Shown one piece after another: positions 36,283 to 47,964 of a DNA stretch of 64,000 nt. The first letter of the stretch is position 1, and each line of letters begins with the position of its first letter. The notes below the pieces were generated by a model that was not told the origin of the DNA, did no database searches, and saw only the letters and a list, made by a program, of their open reading frames with translations. This stretch comes from Carnegiea gigantea (Eukaryota; Streptophyta; Magnoliopsida; Caryophyllales; Cactaceae). The translations under genes were made by a program, and so were the position numbers. The stretch spans positions 62,001 through 126,000 of the forward strand of contig JAKOGI010000140.1 of assembly GCA_029747015.1 (NCBI GenBank), in the 5' to 3' direction.

Positions 36283-38351
36283 AGTAGATGGTTTAACGTA
36301 TTAAAGATCATTGGTGATGACCACTTTATTTTCTTCTCCAGGGTCGAATATCTATCTGATTCATTCGCTTCTAATTCAACTGGTCAACTTATATATGCAG
36401 TGTTTCGATCCATATTACTCCAAGGTTAGCTTCCCTTTTCTCTAGGAAAAGAAAATTGCGGTTTATATGTTGTCTTATTCATTTATATTTGTTGCCCTCT
36501 ATGTGTTTGTTGAAAGTCCCCGTCATTTGCATGAAACTTGTGCTGCATGCAAAATCAAAGCTTCGATCTTTTTGGGCCTTTCTTTTCACCAGCCAATGAT
36601 TGGTTCACCAAAATTGGGGTGTTCAGAGAGTTTCTCAAGTAATATTCTAATCAAATGCTCAGAGAAACAGTGTATATGTTTGTGTCTTGGCTTGTTTAGT
36701 GTTGGGTATTCTGTGCCTACTCATTCTGATGAGTTTACTCCTGCGTGTTGTAGAGCCTTTATCTATTACTTGACTCGGGTGGGGGTGCCCTTGTTTGATT
36801 GATACATTTACCAAACATGTACAAGGAGTTCGATTTGGCTCATTTTAGGGAGTATACATCATACCACTCATTACCCCCAGTTCCTCTACAAAGATCCGGC
36901 CTAGGATGGGGTAAGTTGGGTCAGATGCTTACTGCAATTACACGGAGTTTGTTTCCATTAATCTCTTGACTGAAATCGTGTTGATTAAGCATACAATAGT
37001 TTTAGGCTCTGCTATAGTGAGTACCGTCTATAGTGAAATTCGAGTGATGCAACCTTTTATAGCTACACTGCCCTGTTGGCTAGAGCTCACTAAACCCATC
37101 TGAGGTTTTGTGTGAAAGTGCCTTATGATATAGGATCTATTGCTACTAAGGAAAATACTTTTGCTTATTGAAAATTATCTTTGCTGTTAATAAGAAACCA
37201 TGTTACTTAGATCACCCAGAGCTAGATGGTAACCCTCCAGCAAGGGCAGGTCAAGTTCTTTCCCTTGCAACTGAGTGTTTGGTGTGAAAGTGCCCTGTGA
37301 TATAGGATCCATTGCTACTAAGGAAAATACTTTTGCTTATTGAGAAATTATCTTTGCTGTTAATAAGAAACCATGTTACTTAGATCACCCAGAGCTAGAT
37401 GGTAACCCTCCAGCAAGGGCAGGTCAAGTTCTTTCCCTTGCAACTGAGTGAATTTAAGTGGTTTAGGACAGCAACAATTTTGAATCGTTATTTGATTTAT
37501 TGTATACTTAGGCAGTTTTTCAAAACTCTATTAGATAATTGAATTTGAATGGATGTTTTCCAGCATCAAGGTCATATGCTCGAGGTAATAGAAAGCACTA
37601 TGATCTTTTTGGTCAAGGAGTGCCGGGCAGTAAAGAATTCAGGAAAGCATGGACCAAGCAGCTAGATGAAGAGGATTGCGTGTGGACTGGGAGTGAAGAT
37701 GAAAGTGATTCTGAAAAGCTAAGTCCTCTTGAGAAAGAAATTAGGAAAGTGAGACAGAGAGCAAAAGAGCACTCAGATCGCATAGATGCTGATGACAGTG
37801 ATGAGCTCTGGAGTGTATGGTCAGGGAGTGATGAGGAGAAGACACTTTGGACTGGCAGTGAAGAAGACGAAGATGATGATATTCCTACAGAACCTTACCC
37901 GAATGAGAAAAGTGATGCATATATAGATAAGTTATTTGAGTTTGAAGAACCACCTAAATACAGAACTTTATCTGAGGTACTGAAAGCTGAAGATGAACCA
38001 GAGGAGTTATCACCTGGAAAGAAAGCAAGAAAACTCGCTGTTGAGAATGCCTTAAAGAAGCTGAAGAAAGGGCCAGATGGCAGGTACACTAATGTGTGGG
38101 AAGTAATGAGTGACTTGGATATTCTGATTGGCGCCTTCGAAAATATTGTTTCGGGGCCAGAGTATGCTGAGCTGAGGCAGGGAGGTCCGAAGAAACTAAA
38201 TATGGAGTTTTTCAAGGACATTCAAGCAAAAATGAGAGATTCAAACTACAAATTCTCTCCTGAATTGAAGCTAAAACCAAAAAGCAAATTTGTTTCCAAG
38301 AAGAAATGGCAGAAGGCGCAATCTAGACGTAGGAAAGATCAAAAACGCTAA
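36139..38351 (+). CDS. Probable mitochondrial acidic/lysine-rich protein, function unknown
   Basis: Three exons join in phase: 36139-36224, 36342-36424 and 37564-38351, giving 318 aa. Exon 1 (MARRLCSRVSLLSSLSRH) is rich in Arg, Ser and Leu and lacks acids, like a mitochondrial presequence; the joined region continues to SRSYARG. The mature part has three copies of an acidic motif: VWTGSED (residues 96-102), VWSGSDEE (141-148) and LWTGSEED (151-158). A Lys-rich helical segment (SPGKKARKLAVENALKKLKK) and a conserved-looking GRYTNVWEVMSDLDILIGAF follow, and the tail is strongly basic (KSKFVSKKKWQKAQSRRRKD). I believe it is conserved in plants but cannot name it. Intron 1 is mostly a CT/CA microsatellite starting right at the donor; intron 2 contains a tandem duplication. 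Confidence 0.78.
36226..36282. repeat. (CT)n(CA)n microsatellite at a splice donor
   Basis: About 19 CT units run directly into about 9 CA units. The run begins at position +2 of intron 1 of the gene at 36139, so the 5' splice site reads CAAG/GTCTCT instead of the usual GTAAGT. Confidence 0.85.
37110..37450 (+). repeat. Tandem duplication, period 172 bp
   Basis: Two adjacent copies (37110-37281 and 37282-37450) begin GTGTGAAAGTGCC and end GCAACTGAGTG, differing at only a few positions. They lie in intron 2 of the gene at 36139, shortly before its last exon. The high identity implies a recent duplication. Confidence 0.93.
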
Positions 38352-38997
38352 TCCTCATATTTATAACAACCTTGGTTTAAGCTAATTACAGTATGCCTTC
38401 TCTTCTCCCTTCTAGTTATGTAGTTTATTATCCTTTTTGTAAAGGCTTCCCTGTATCTTTTGAGTTCCTTTGTCACAGCAGCAGGAGAGAGTTCAGTCTT
38501 TTTTCCTTGACTGACTGGAACCCGTGGCATAATTTGATGGGATTTGATGCACTGTACTTACCGTTGCTTCTCCACGCCGCTGCTTTCTGATGGAGAATCA
38601 GAGTTTTGGTAAGCTAATTAGAAAATTAAATTGAAGGGGTTAGCAAGACTTGCTTAGGAATTGCTAATGATAGGGTTTTAGAATAATCTTGTTCTAGAAG
38701 CTGCTTTCATTTCTCTCGAAGTCTGGATTAGCATGGCAGGCGTGAAGCTTTGAATTCCTGTCATTTGCTACAAATTCGAAATTCTGAATGTACAAAACAT
38801 CACTACAATTAGATATATCCCTTCCATGAACTTTTACATTCACAGTGCAACCCTCCGAGATATTTCTCATCTACCTGTTAACCACTTCCTGCACTGAAGA
38901 AACAATGGGTGCTATTCAGACAAGTAGCAGTCTCCCTATTTACTCTCTAGCCACTAGCAATAGCTGTTAGAACTACTAAGCTGGATGCATTGTTGTG

Positions 38998-40591
38998 TCA
39001 GTGCTGATGATGTAGCTGCACATAGCCATCATGAATCCTATTGTTCTGATCATTTGCTCTAAGCCATCCGGCATAAGGATTTTGGTTGTACTGAGAACCC
39101 AACGTGTTGGCCATCATTAAGGGTGATGAATGCTGGTATCCATAGGCTGGTGATCCTGCAGAATAATCTTGGAATCTCTCAATGTTGTTCCCTCCTAAGC
39201 CAATAGAAGCAGCCGCGTTATACCCATGATGATGATGACGATGATGCCCATCCATGCCCATCAGGGGGATCATGCCATCAATGTTATATCCATAGTTTCC
39301 ATCCCCTATAATTCTGTTTCCAAGCAGAACCCTCTGGGGGATTTCCATTTTCTCCTGCTTCATCTCTAGGCTTTGTGGATCTGCATGCCCTTCATGCCCC
39401 CAATCATATTTGGGTTCTCTGCCTTTTTGCAAACTCAGATTCATGAACTGCTCTATCGAGGGTGCTCCTCCGGAGCTGTTGTTCCAATAAAGCATTGGGT
39501 TCTTGTTCTTCTTGTTGAATTTCCATAGATGCTGTTGCTCTTGACCCGGTCCATGCAGCTGCGACTTCTGAGGCCAGACTTCTGCATGTTTGCCTGACCT
39601 GAGCAGCTTCTTGATCAAAGTTTCAGGGTCTGCAGTCCCTTTAACTGTGACTCTTTGGTGCTCTGCTTCTATGTTAACTGTGAAAACCCCTAATCCCAAA
39701 ATTGAAAACATGTTTATATATAGAACTAGTCAAAGCCACAATCTTTGACAATATAGAGGTAGCAGTCAGATTGGCAAGAGACAAAGTAAAAATAGTTTAG
39801 AATCCAAGTTCCTTGGACTGTCAGACATCACTATGAGCAACCTTCTTAACAGATGCATGCTACATTGCTATTATGTGTTACTTGGACATTGCCCTCCTTT
39901 TTTTTATTTTTTTGGTGGTTGGGGTAAGAACACCAGGCGGTTTCTGGGTGGGGTAATCAATTCGATCCAAACCCTTAAACCCCAACCCATGCCCAAACAT
40001 GAGAGGCCCAACCAAACTCGAAGACTTGTTGAAGGTGTCCCCCCAAACAGGAGTCTGGGGCTCGAACTCTGTCTAGAAGGCACTTATTAAAACTGGAAAA
40101 CAAAAAATTCCAATTCATGCAAGTGTTCAGATGATGTATTCCAAGGAGGTTTGTTGAAGGTAGTTCCAGGTAATACTAATATACTTGAAATCCATCAGAA
40201 GATATTGGTAAGAAGACAGATATACTGAAGGTAAAGAGGGAAGATTATGTGGAAACCTTCAATCTTTTTGAGGATTTTCTTGACCTTTCTCCTGCAGCCA
40301 TGGCAGTCCACATTAACTTTAAGAACACAAGTCTGTGGAAAGATATGAAGAGAAAGCACGCTAAGAAACTGACCTCAAACCAATCCAAAACAGAGAGATG
40401 GTAAAATGAAAGGAAGCACACTAAACAACCTGTATATCAAAGAACGGAAGGTGGGTCTGAATTTGATCAGCTGGCGTAGTGGAGATGAGCTCCTGTGTTT
40501 GTTGCTGATTGTGAGTAGGAAAACCATTCTCCAAGTTCTCTATGGTAATGCCTCTGTGTGCTTGTTGCATATTGTGTGCAACTCCTTGCAT
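38998..40591 (-). CDS. HMA-domain plant protein (HIPP-like, without CaaX end)
   Basis: Three exons on the minus strand: 40430-40591, 40257-40332 and 38998-39689, joining in phase to 309 aa. The N-terminus is Gln-rich (MQGVAHNMQQAHRG). The heavy-metal-associated domain starts at the end of exon 1 and reads QTCVLKVNVDCHGCRRKVKK, then ILKKIEG/VFTVNIEAEHQRV, TVKGTADPETLIKKL and SGKHAEVW. The metal-binding Cys pair is CHGC. A long low-complexity tail rich in Asn, Gly, Tyr and His follows, including HHRHHHH. The family (HIPP/HPP) binds metals and acts in metal homeostasis and stress. The protein ends LHHQH, so the C-terminal CaaX prenylation box that defines HIPPs is absent. A CT tract (plus-strand GA at 40757-40779) lies in the 5' flank. 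Confidence 0.88.
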
Positions 40592-42237
40592 TTTTGAGCC
40601 TCTTTGGCAGCAGCTTCACCATGCATTAATAATGAGAAAGAGAGACAGAAGGGTTGGATTTGACCAATGTCACAGTTTTTGTGTCTCTGGAAAACGATGG
40701 AAGTACGACTGCTTTCTGCAAACACAGGCAAAGACATCTCGAGATCGAGAGAGATCGAGAGAGAGAGAGAGAGAGAGAAGGGCAAGGTGGCGGAAGAGTA
40801 CATCATGTCCTTGTGAAGGTCAAATCAGTCATGTATCCTTGGGTCCTGATTTGGTTTTGGTTTGCTCCAGGAGGCATATCTGTTTTGTTCAAAGAACTGT
40901 CCTCTGAAGATTTGTTCTGCCGCTCCGTGCCCTACTTTGATATCCTCTTTCTATTTTTAGCTACTCTCCAATATTTTCTTCACAATTTATATAGTGAGCA
41001 GTTTTGGAAGCTGAGCCATACATTTGTGCTTTTCAATTGATTATGCTCTTATCTAAGTTTGTACCAAGAAATTTGATTATGCATCTATATTCTGGCCATC
41101 CACCATTGGACGTACGCCAACGAGGAACTCAACAGCTGCTCAATTAGGTGCTATGTTGAGTACATTTGTGAGGGGATGAAATTTGGTTGATACTTGATGT
41201 AACATCCAAGAGGTAATTCGGCTAACTACTAAAAATTTTGTAATGCACATTATAATGTGTTCTTAAGAGTGTAGCAGTATCAATATTTATTCTTCAATAC
41301 TACAACGCTAATCTCTTCCCCGTTGATGGGGAACAAATAGGAAAAATTGTTCCTTCCCGAAATTAAGGGGTGATCCAATTTTATTGTCGTCTTGTTGATG
41401 AGAAGAAAAGAGAAGAAAAATTGTTCCTTCATTGAATCAGAAGAGTATAGCAAGATCTATTCTGATTAAACCCTAATTTTTAAGATTTTGGTTCTCCCAT
41501 CATGAAAACCCATCTGTATGGTAAGTTAGAATTATAAAGCACCTTTTTAAATTTGTGCACACTATTGCTGATTTGTTGGTCACAGCCTAGTCTAAACCGT
41601 TCAAACTTGTTTGTAATTGCACAGAGATCTCCGTTTATGCAAAGGGTGTTGGTGTGTGAAAGTGAACCCCAACCAAAGATGTTGACCAAAGAAGCCTGAC
41701 AGTAAAAGGGGCTTTTCACTTATCAGAGATTCCAGATCTCTTTAGCAGTCTAAATTTGAGACATCTTTTCCAATGTAAGTATTTGCAACTTTTCATAGTG
41801 ACTGCCTGCATAACTCATTAAGATATTGCTCAGTTGGTTTCCCACTTCAAGTATTCCCAGAAGACAAATTGTCTTGGTCTTTATTATGTGTTTCTACTCA
41901 TAAATTATGATAGAATGAAGAATCAAATTTAGTTTAGTAAAAGTTTTAATTATAAGGTGTCTGAAATTAGTGTCACAACTTAAAGGCTAGTTAGTATAAG
42001 TACAATTAACGTAAATACCTAACATAATGAATTAATCAAAGTTATGAATGATGCGTCTCAACATTTGTAGATCGAGTACTCACTGGACATCTATTCAAAA
42101 TTAGACCAAATAGAATAGACTAACTCAAGTGGAGGAAGGCAAAGGGATCATGCGACCCAAAAAAAACCAGTCTAGAGCTCTATTAAGTCGGAAACCAGTC
42201 TCTTATAAAAGAAATGTCTCTCTTCCAAACTTACGGC
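40592..42237. other. 5' flank of HMA gene and intergenic
   Basis: No further gene recognised. The frames at 40540-41040 run across the GA tract and are not convincing. Confidence 0.45.
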
Positions 42238-42420
42238 ATGTTCGTTTCAGCGTTTTGGAGGAGCGGTTAGTGGGTTGAAGTAGGTTAGAATAGATAGAAG
42301 CATGTATGAGTAGATTTAGAGCAGTTTTGTGAGGAGGTTGAAATAGTTTGGAATAGATTGAAACATGTTGAAATATATTAGAATAGGTTGAAACATATAT
42401 AGATTTAACAAGTTAACAAT
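42238..42420. mobile_element. One-ended MITE fragment, GGTTGAAGT family
   Basis: Starts GGCATGTTCGTTTCAGCG, a variant of the Harbinger terminus GGGCATGTTCTATTTCGCG at 56710. It is followed by repeated GGTTGAAGTAGGTT, GATTGAAACATGTTGAA and AGGTTGAAACA units. The opposite end is not found. Confidence 0.45.
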
Positions 42421-44279
42421 ATGAAACAACATCGTTTTGTTATGAGTATGACCAGGGGAGAAAAAAAAAAAAAGAGCAACATTGCTTTGAGCCGCCTTGC
42501 GAGTCATGAACCGCAAGCAATCTATTGCACGCATTACGAGCAGCTTGCTTGCTCGCCCGTGAGTTGGGCCACTGTACATGCTCACTTGGGGCCTCATAGA
42601 TGAAGTTGCCTCACATACTTCACACACCACTTGGATGAGAATTGGAAAACGGATCGGGTTAACCTATTTAATAAACGGATCGATCTGGTATTGACATTAA
42701 AAATAGCTTAGATTTACTCAAAATTAAAAAAATCACAAGTTTTCATACTAACTGGTCAAATCATGTCGACTTCGAATCGAAATTGATTTCATTTAAATCA
42801 AGTTCATATTACTCTTTATAATTTCAGGTTGGATTATCGCGTAGGATCATACTTTTTAAATTCTACCTTGGATTAAGGCAAATGCCTTGAAAGAGAGGAA
42901 GAAAAGATTCTCTTTATACATAATATAATAGCCATGCGACATGCATCAATGCATCAATCAATCAATCAATGAACCTTGCAACATAGGAGAAAATTTTGCC
43001 ATGCTCAGCTTGAAAAAAGTACATCTGATCAAGTTTCTTTAAAAAAGAGGGCTTAAAAAGTAGAGATAAGCAGAGGGTTCAGCAGCCCGTGAGCCACGAC
43101 CCCTGTTTTAGTTTCAGTGACCGTACAAATATTACTATTACCATCATGAAAATGTTGCTGCCTGATGGGTCAATCTTATTCTTCTTTTGGGACATTTTCT
43201 GGAAGTTGGTGCACTCCATGGGAGCTCCTATTTTGAGTCGTACGGAATAATTGAGATCTGAGGGACTTACTTATGTCTTGTGAGTACCCTCAGACAAACC
43301 TTAGGGCCTGTTTCGCGTCCATCTATGTAAATTGTGTGGTCATAATAATTTTATTTGTTAGTGTGGAGGATTTACTTTTGACTTTTGAAAGACCCATGCA
43401 TGTTGAAAGATTTTAGCTAATACTTTAGAGTGACAACAATTTGTGAAGTATTTGTTGCAATCCGCAATAATTATTTTAGCCAAAAGAAAGAAATTACGTA
43501 GTGATTTTTTTTCAACTGTCCAAAACGTGGACATATGGAGTCTACAGAGATTAATTATTTAAATTTGTTGTTGAAGCTACTGAAGAAAATCAAAAATACC
43601 AGAAAGAATAAGATTTTGGAGAAAATAGTTATTTCCATATATGTTGTAAATGTTTCAGGCCATAGTTATGCTTATAATGTTGATATCAGGACTCTGCTCT
43701 GCTGTGTGATGGGCATTGATGCTCCTTCAAGGTTTGAGACACCTCAGGAATCTTCATAGTCTATCCTCTGTGAATGATCCCTTTTGTAACATAGCACCAG
43801 CCTACATAGAATGCTGATTTCTGTGTTTTCCAAGATTGTGTTGCACAAAGAGGATGATTTATGTGCAATCTGAATCTGAAAGTTCAAACTCTGCTGCTCA
43901 AAGTCTGCAAGCAGATCAGTGATTGCCCGTGTAAATTTAACTGAATTTTCTCATGTTCTCTACAAGCTAGGAGGTTGTATTTTCCTCAATTTGTTACTCT
44001 GCAATTTGTTCTTGCACTATTTTGAATAAAGTTTGCGGTCATGCAGATGATGATTTCCAATTCGAGGTTTATAGGAGCCGTATTGAGATAGAACAGCTTC
44101 ATTACGTTACATATGTGAATGCAAGATCGAGTCAACAATCTTGATCCTACACCTTTACCGGCTGATCAACAAATAAAAGTAAAAATAAAAATTGCAAGGA
44201 TGCAATAGTTGTGATTTTATAGACCGAGACCTATGATATAATTGATAGAATGACAACAACGATAAATTAAAGACCAAAT
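42421..44279. other. Intergenic; possible gene fragment at 43655-43759
   Basis: No complete gene. A TTTCAG acceptor-like site at about 43657 followed by an open stretch ending FETPQESS and a stop (43759) could be the last exon of a decayed gene. I cannot find partner exons. A lone terminus-like TTAGGGCCTGTTTCGCG lies near 43300. Confidence 0.35.
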
Positions 44280-44756
44280 CTAATGACTGCGATCTTGCAA
44301 ATACTTGGCCTTCTCTTCCTCACTCATGAAGGCAGTAATAGGGAAAGACTTGCCAACTCCAAGATTAGTCTTGAAGTGGATCTTCCCTGAGCAGGGCTCA
44401 TCAATACTCATCTCAGAGATAGACACCCAAATGAGGAGCTGCTTGCTCTTGACGCCGGTCATCTTCTTCATCCTCCCTTTTTCCACATAGCACGTCACCT
44501 CCGCCGCGTAACTCACCAGGGTCTTGGTGGTTTCAAAGTAGTGCTCCGAGGGGGCCTTTTGCTTCATCCACACGAAACCGGTGTCTCGGACACGGCCACA
44601 TTCCAACAAGTCCTTCAAAGGCATCACCCCTGTTGGGAAGCCAAGCTCCTTAAGCATCTCCAAGGAGTGCTTTTGGCATTCTTCTGCACCATACACGATC
44701 TCGGCCCCAGCCCTCTGGCTGTCTCCCTTCACCTGCACCACTGAACCACTTGCCAT
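44280..44756 (-). CDS. DUF538 family protein
   Basis: An intact intronless 158-aa frame, normal length for the family. Segments typical of DUF538: AEECQKHSLEMLKELGFPTG, VMPLKDLLECGRVRDTGF, ETTKTLVSYAAEVTCYVEKG, MKKMTGVKSKQLLIWVSISE and KIHFKTNLGVGKSFPITAF. There is no signal peptide (N-terminus MASGSVVQVKGDSQ), so it is likely cytosolic; many relatives are secreted. DUF538 proteins are plant-specific, often stress-induced, and proposed to bind lipids or chlorophyll breakdown intermediates; the role here is unknown. A TATA-like box lies about 115 bp upstream. Confidence 0.93.
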   Translation of the reverse strand: MASGSVVQVKGDSQRAGAEIVYGAEECQKHSLEMLKELGFPTGVMPLKDLLECGRVRDTGFVWMKQKAPSEHYFETTKTLVSYAAEVTCYVEKGRMKKMTGVKSKQLLIWVSISEMSIDEPCSGKIHFKTNLGVGKSFPITAFMSEEEKAKYLQDRSH

Positions 44757-44867
44757 GATGAGCGCTTAAATTGAATGCACTAAGCACTTAGCTCGAGATT
44801 TGATTTGGGAAATGCTTCTTGTTCAATAAGTGAGTGGTTCATTTTTGTGCGCAAGTCATTTGCCTTG

Positions 44868-44876
44868 TTTATATGG
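44868..44876 (-). promoter_or_regulatory. TATA-like box of the DUF538 gene
   Basis: CCATATAAA on the minus strand, about 115 bp upstream of the ATG at 44756. Spacing is plausible; no other support. Confidence 0.4.
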
Positions 44877-46168
44877 ATTATGAAGAAAGCTACGAAGGCA
44901 AGTTGGTAAGGGGAAGTTGAGCAAATTGAAGGCTGAATTGAATGGTTGTTCACCTACCAATTGCTGCAATTTCATACGTTTTTTAGTCTTTTAATTAGTA
45001 TCTTGATCAAAGCCCCCCTCCCCCCCCCCCACCCCCCCCCCCCCCCAAAAAAAAGAAAAAGGAAAAAGATAGAGACAAGAGAATAGTTTGTGTTTTTCTT
45101 TTATTTTTTTGAGGTAAACCACCGAGTAACCGGCAGTTTGGTTTTTTTTTTGTTTTGGGGGGGGGGGGGGGGGGTTGGCGTGTGGACAGGATTAGGCTCA
45201 CATGCTCAATGGAGGTAATTTTCCCGTCGAAGGCTATGGATAGTGAGAGTCATAACAAAAGGTATGTCGAGCTACACCATCTCATCAGTATCATATGGGA
45301 TTGGCGGCAGAAGCAGAGGGATTTGTGCTAAAAACAATTTCACACATTCTATATGATATTTTCTATTTAATTATATCATATCATATTAGTAAAAATTCGG
45401 TATCTATTTTATTAGTATATTTAGTATGGTTGCAAGCTATTCAAAATCTTTAATTGTGAGACACATATTAACATTTGTATTAGGTCGATTTTTAGCCCAT
45501 TTGGACCAGTAGATTATTTAGACATGGTTGGTCAAATGAAGAACTATGCCAACATGATGTACATGCATTTTAGTTTTGATGTCCATATTTAAGGCTATTT
45601 ACTAATCTATCAAGTCATGTAGTTGTAATCGTTATTAATGAATGGACCCATTCCTTTGAATATATCTCGCATAAGAAGAGTTTTTTTATTACTTTCCTTT
45701 ACGTCGACATATTTTACTATTAGACACTATCATATCAAAATGACTTCCTAAATAAGATAAATTTTTTTTCGTACGACATGATAGTGCGATTTGAGACTCA
45801 TATGTCAAAGCCAGTCACTTGTCCTAGTGGTGGAACGTATGAAAGAGGGGAAAAAAAAAGTGTAAAAGATGACAAAAACTCCCCATATTCAAGATAGTAT
45901 TGGTTGCTTTGGAAAATAATTTTTAGATAGACAAAGTAAAAGACCTATATATAATCTAATGATAAACTCTGTCATATTATTTGTCAAAATTTTCATTTGG
46001 AAATTCAAGGAAAATGAGTTCTCATATAAACTCAAATGCACTTCATTTATATAAAATATAATTTTTCTTAATTTAAATCACCCCTTCAACATTATTAATA
46101 GATTAGATCTAAAAAACAAAACCAAAAAAAGGGGCAAAAATAAAGCTGGAAAAAAAAAGCCTAGCCGT
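44877..46168. other. Intergenic with extreme C and G tracts
   Basis: No gene. It contains an interrupted C-run ending in A8 (45013-45054) and a T10-G-T4-G18 tract (45142-45174). The minus frame between them (45007-45201) is a homopolymer artefact. The remainder is AT-rich. Confidence 0.55.
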
Positions 46169-47862
46169 GTGTTTGGATATTAGAGATAGGGTGTGCAAAA
46201 CCGGTTGACCGGCTCATCGGTTAACTGAAAACCGGTTAACTGAAAATTCGGTTAGTGAAAACACCGAACCGTAATCGAACCGAAATTTGCGGTTAACCGG
46301 TTTTTCGGTTAACCGAATTTCCGGATCGGCCAAAATTCGATCCGTAACCGAATCGAAATATTCGGTTAACCGCATTTTCGGATCGATTAACCGAACTTCC
46401 GGTTCAGTTAAACGGTTAACCAGAGTACTAAAAAAAAATAAATAAATGTGGTACACACTTTCCATATCAAATTAAAAGCACTAGTTTTTTGCTGCCTTTT
46501 ATGCTCTGTTTTAATCTTCTTTCGTAGAACTTCCTGTTGCTCTGGTTCTGGATCTGGCTTTGGCTCCTCCTCTCCTATCTCCATTTCAGTGTCTTCACTC
46601 TCACTTCCACCATCACTTATGTTCACATGAATATCATCCATATTGTTACTAGACCTTGAAAACATTTAGTCCCTGAATGCTGAATCAGACATGCCAAAAT
46701 GCCAATCACTCAATAAGCATACAACAACAAATACGAGTTATTCCAAAATGAACAAGAAATCGAAACCCAGCCATAGTGAAACAGCAAATCAAAGCAAGAA
46801 ATCCAAACCAGACAAATTGAAACAAAAATCAAAACAATCGAAACCCAGACAAATCCAACCTAATCGAAACCATACTCATACCTAAACAACCTAAAACAAA
46901 TTGAAACCATACCCAAAAAAGTTGAATCATGCGGCTCGGGCCTGGGAGAAAATTTGAACAACTCGAACAATTTGGCACTTGAAAAACTCGAATAACTGGG
47001 CACTGGCCACTGGGTGCTCGAAGTCACGACGCTAGAGTTTCACGTTGAGGACTTGAGGGTTTGAGAAAAACTCGAACAAGTTGAAGAACTTTAGATCTGG
47101 GAGAAGGGAACTTTGAGTCAGTCACGAAGTGGTTGAAGTCTGGAAGAAGAAAGGGCCGAAGGAAAAAGTGAAAAAATGGAACTGGAAGAGGGAAGAGCCG
47201 AAGAGAAGAGGGGTCTGGAAAGTGGAAAGCAAAGCCAAGTGAAGTCACGAACAGTCTAGGGTTTTTTATGCTCACTTTATATAGCCACCAAAAAAAAAAA
47301 AAGGGTTTTCGGTTAACCGCATTTTCTGGACCAACCGAACCGTGAATCGATTTTTTTGGGGTTCGGTTAAGCGAACCGTTTATTTTAGGTAATTCACTTT
47401 GGTTAACCGGTTTTTTTGGTCAGTTTTTCAGTTTTTCGGATCGGTTTTCGGTTTCGGTTTTTTCTGCACACCCCTAATTAGAGGGGGAGGGGAGGGGAGG
47501 TTAATAAAGGGGAGGGAAATGGAGGGGAGGGAAGGTAAGGGAGGGGAGAAAAAATGTATTTATCTTGTTTGAATTTGAAGTGGAGGGGAAGAAAAGTTAA
47601 CTCTATCTGTTATGTTTAGATTAGAAAGGAGAGGAGAGTGAAGGAGAAAAGAAAGATTACTATTATTATAATTGAAATGTTTATATCACTTTCCATTCTC
47701 TCCATTCACCACCAATTTGGAAAAACAAAAATTAAATTATAAAAGTTAATAAAGATGAAATATGCCCCCTTTTTTTTCCAATATTTTTTTCCCAAATAAA
47801 AAAAAAGGATTGATTAGCCTCCGTTCTTCCTCCTTTCCCTCCTCTAACCCCAATCTAAACAC
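46169..47862. mobile_element. G-rich MITE interrupted by a hAT element
   Basis: Left end GTGTTTGGATATTAGAG (46169) continues after the nested hAT element as GGGGGAGGGGAGGGG (from 47482). On the opposite strand the right end reads GTGTTTAGATTGGGGTTAG then AGGAGGGAAAGGAGG (ending 47862). The two halves therefore form a terminal inverted repeat once the nested insertion is removed. It ends 102 bp before the CLPP3 start codon, so it now makes up the immediate upstream region of that gene. Confidence 0.65.
46187..47476 (-). mobile_element. Non-autonomous hAT element with 8-bp target duplication
   Basis: Termini are TAGGGTGTGCA at the left and TGCACACCCCTA at the right. They are flanked by ATTAGAGA (46179-46186) and ATTAGAGG (47477-47484), an 8-bp duplication with one mismatch, as expected for hAT. 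Both arms are crowded with GGTTAACCG/CGGTTAACC variants. Inside, on the minus strand, an acidic frame (46408-46665, MFSRSSNNMDDIHVN, then KIKTEHKRQQKTSAFNLIW) resembles the N-terminus of a hAT transposase leading into its BED finger, cut off early. Region 47000-47280 looks like its leader. It cannot move by itself. Confidence 0.85.
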
Positions 47863-47964
47863 AGTATAAGTAGATCCTTCGTCCGGCAGGTGGCAAATAA
47901 CCCGGTTCGTTTGCCCCTATCTTGTCACACTCAGCAAGAAGGAAGAATCGAAGACCAGAGAAAG

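Noticed and set aside
36467..36802. 111-codon frame beginning MLSYSFIFVALY
   Set aside because: Lies wholly within intron 2 of the gene at 36139, has no known family, and the exon joins around it are in phase without it.
43300..43325. TTAGGGCCTGTTTCGCGTCC, like a Harbinger-family terminus
   Set aside because: No partner end, subterminal repeats or second TTA found; kept only as a note.
45007..45201. 64-codon minus frame with poly-Pro and poly-Gly
   Set aside because: Translation of C-run and G-run homopolymers.
47890..47964. Upstream extension of the CLPP3 frame
   Set aside because: Has no ATG (it begins at a GTG) and the family starts MEMS at 47965.
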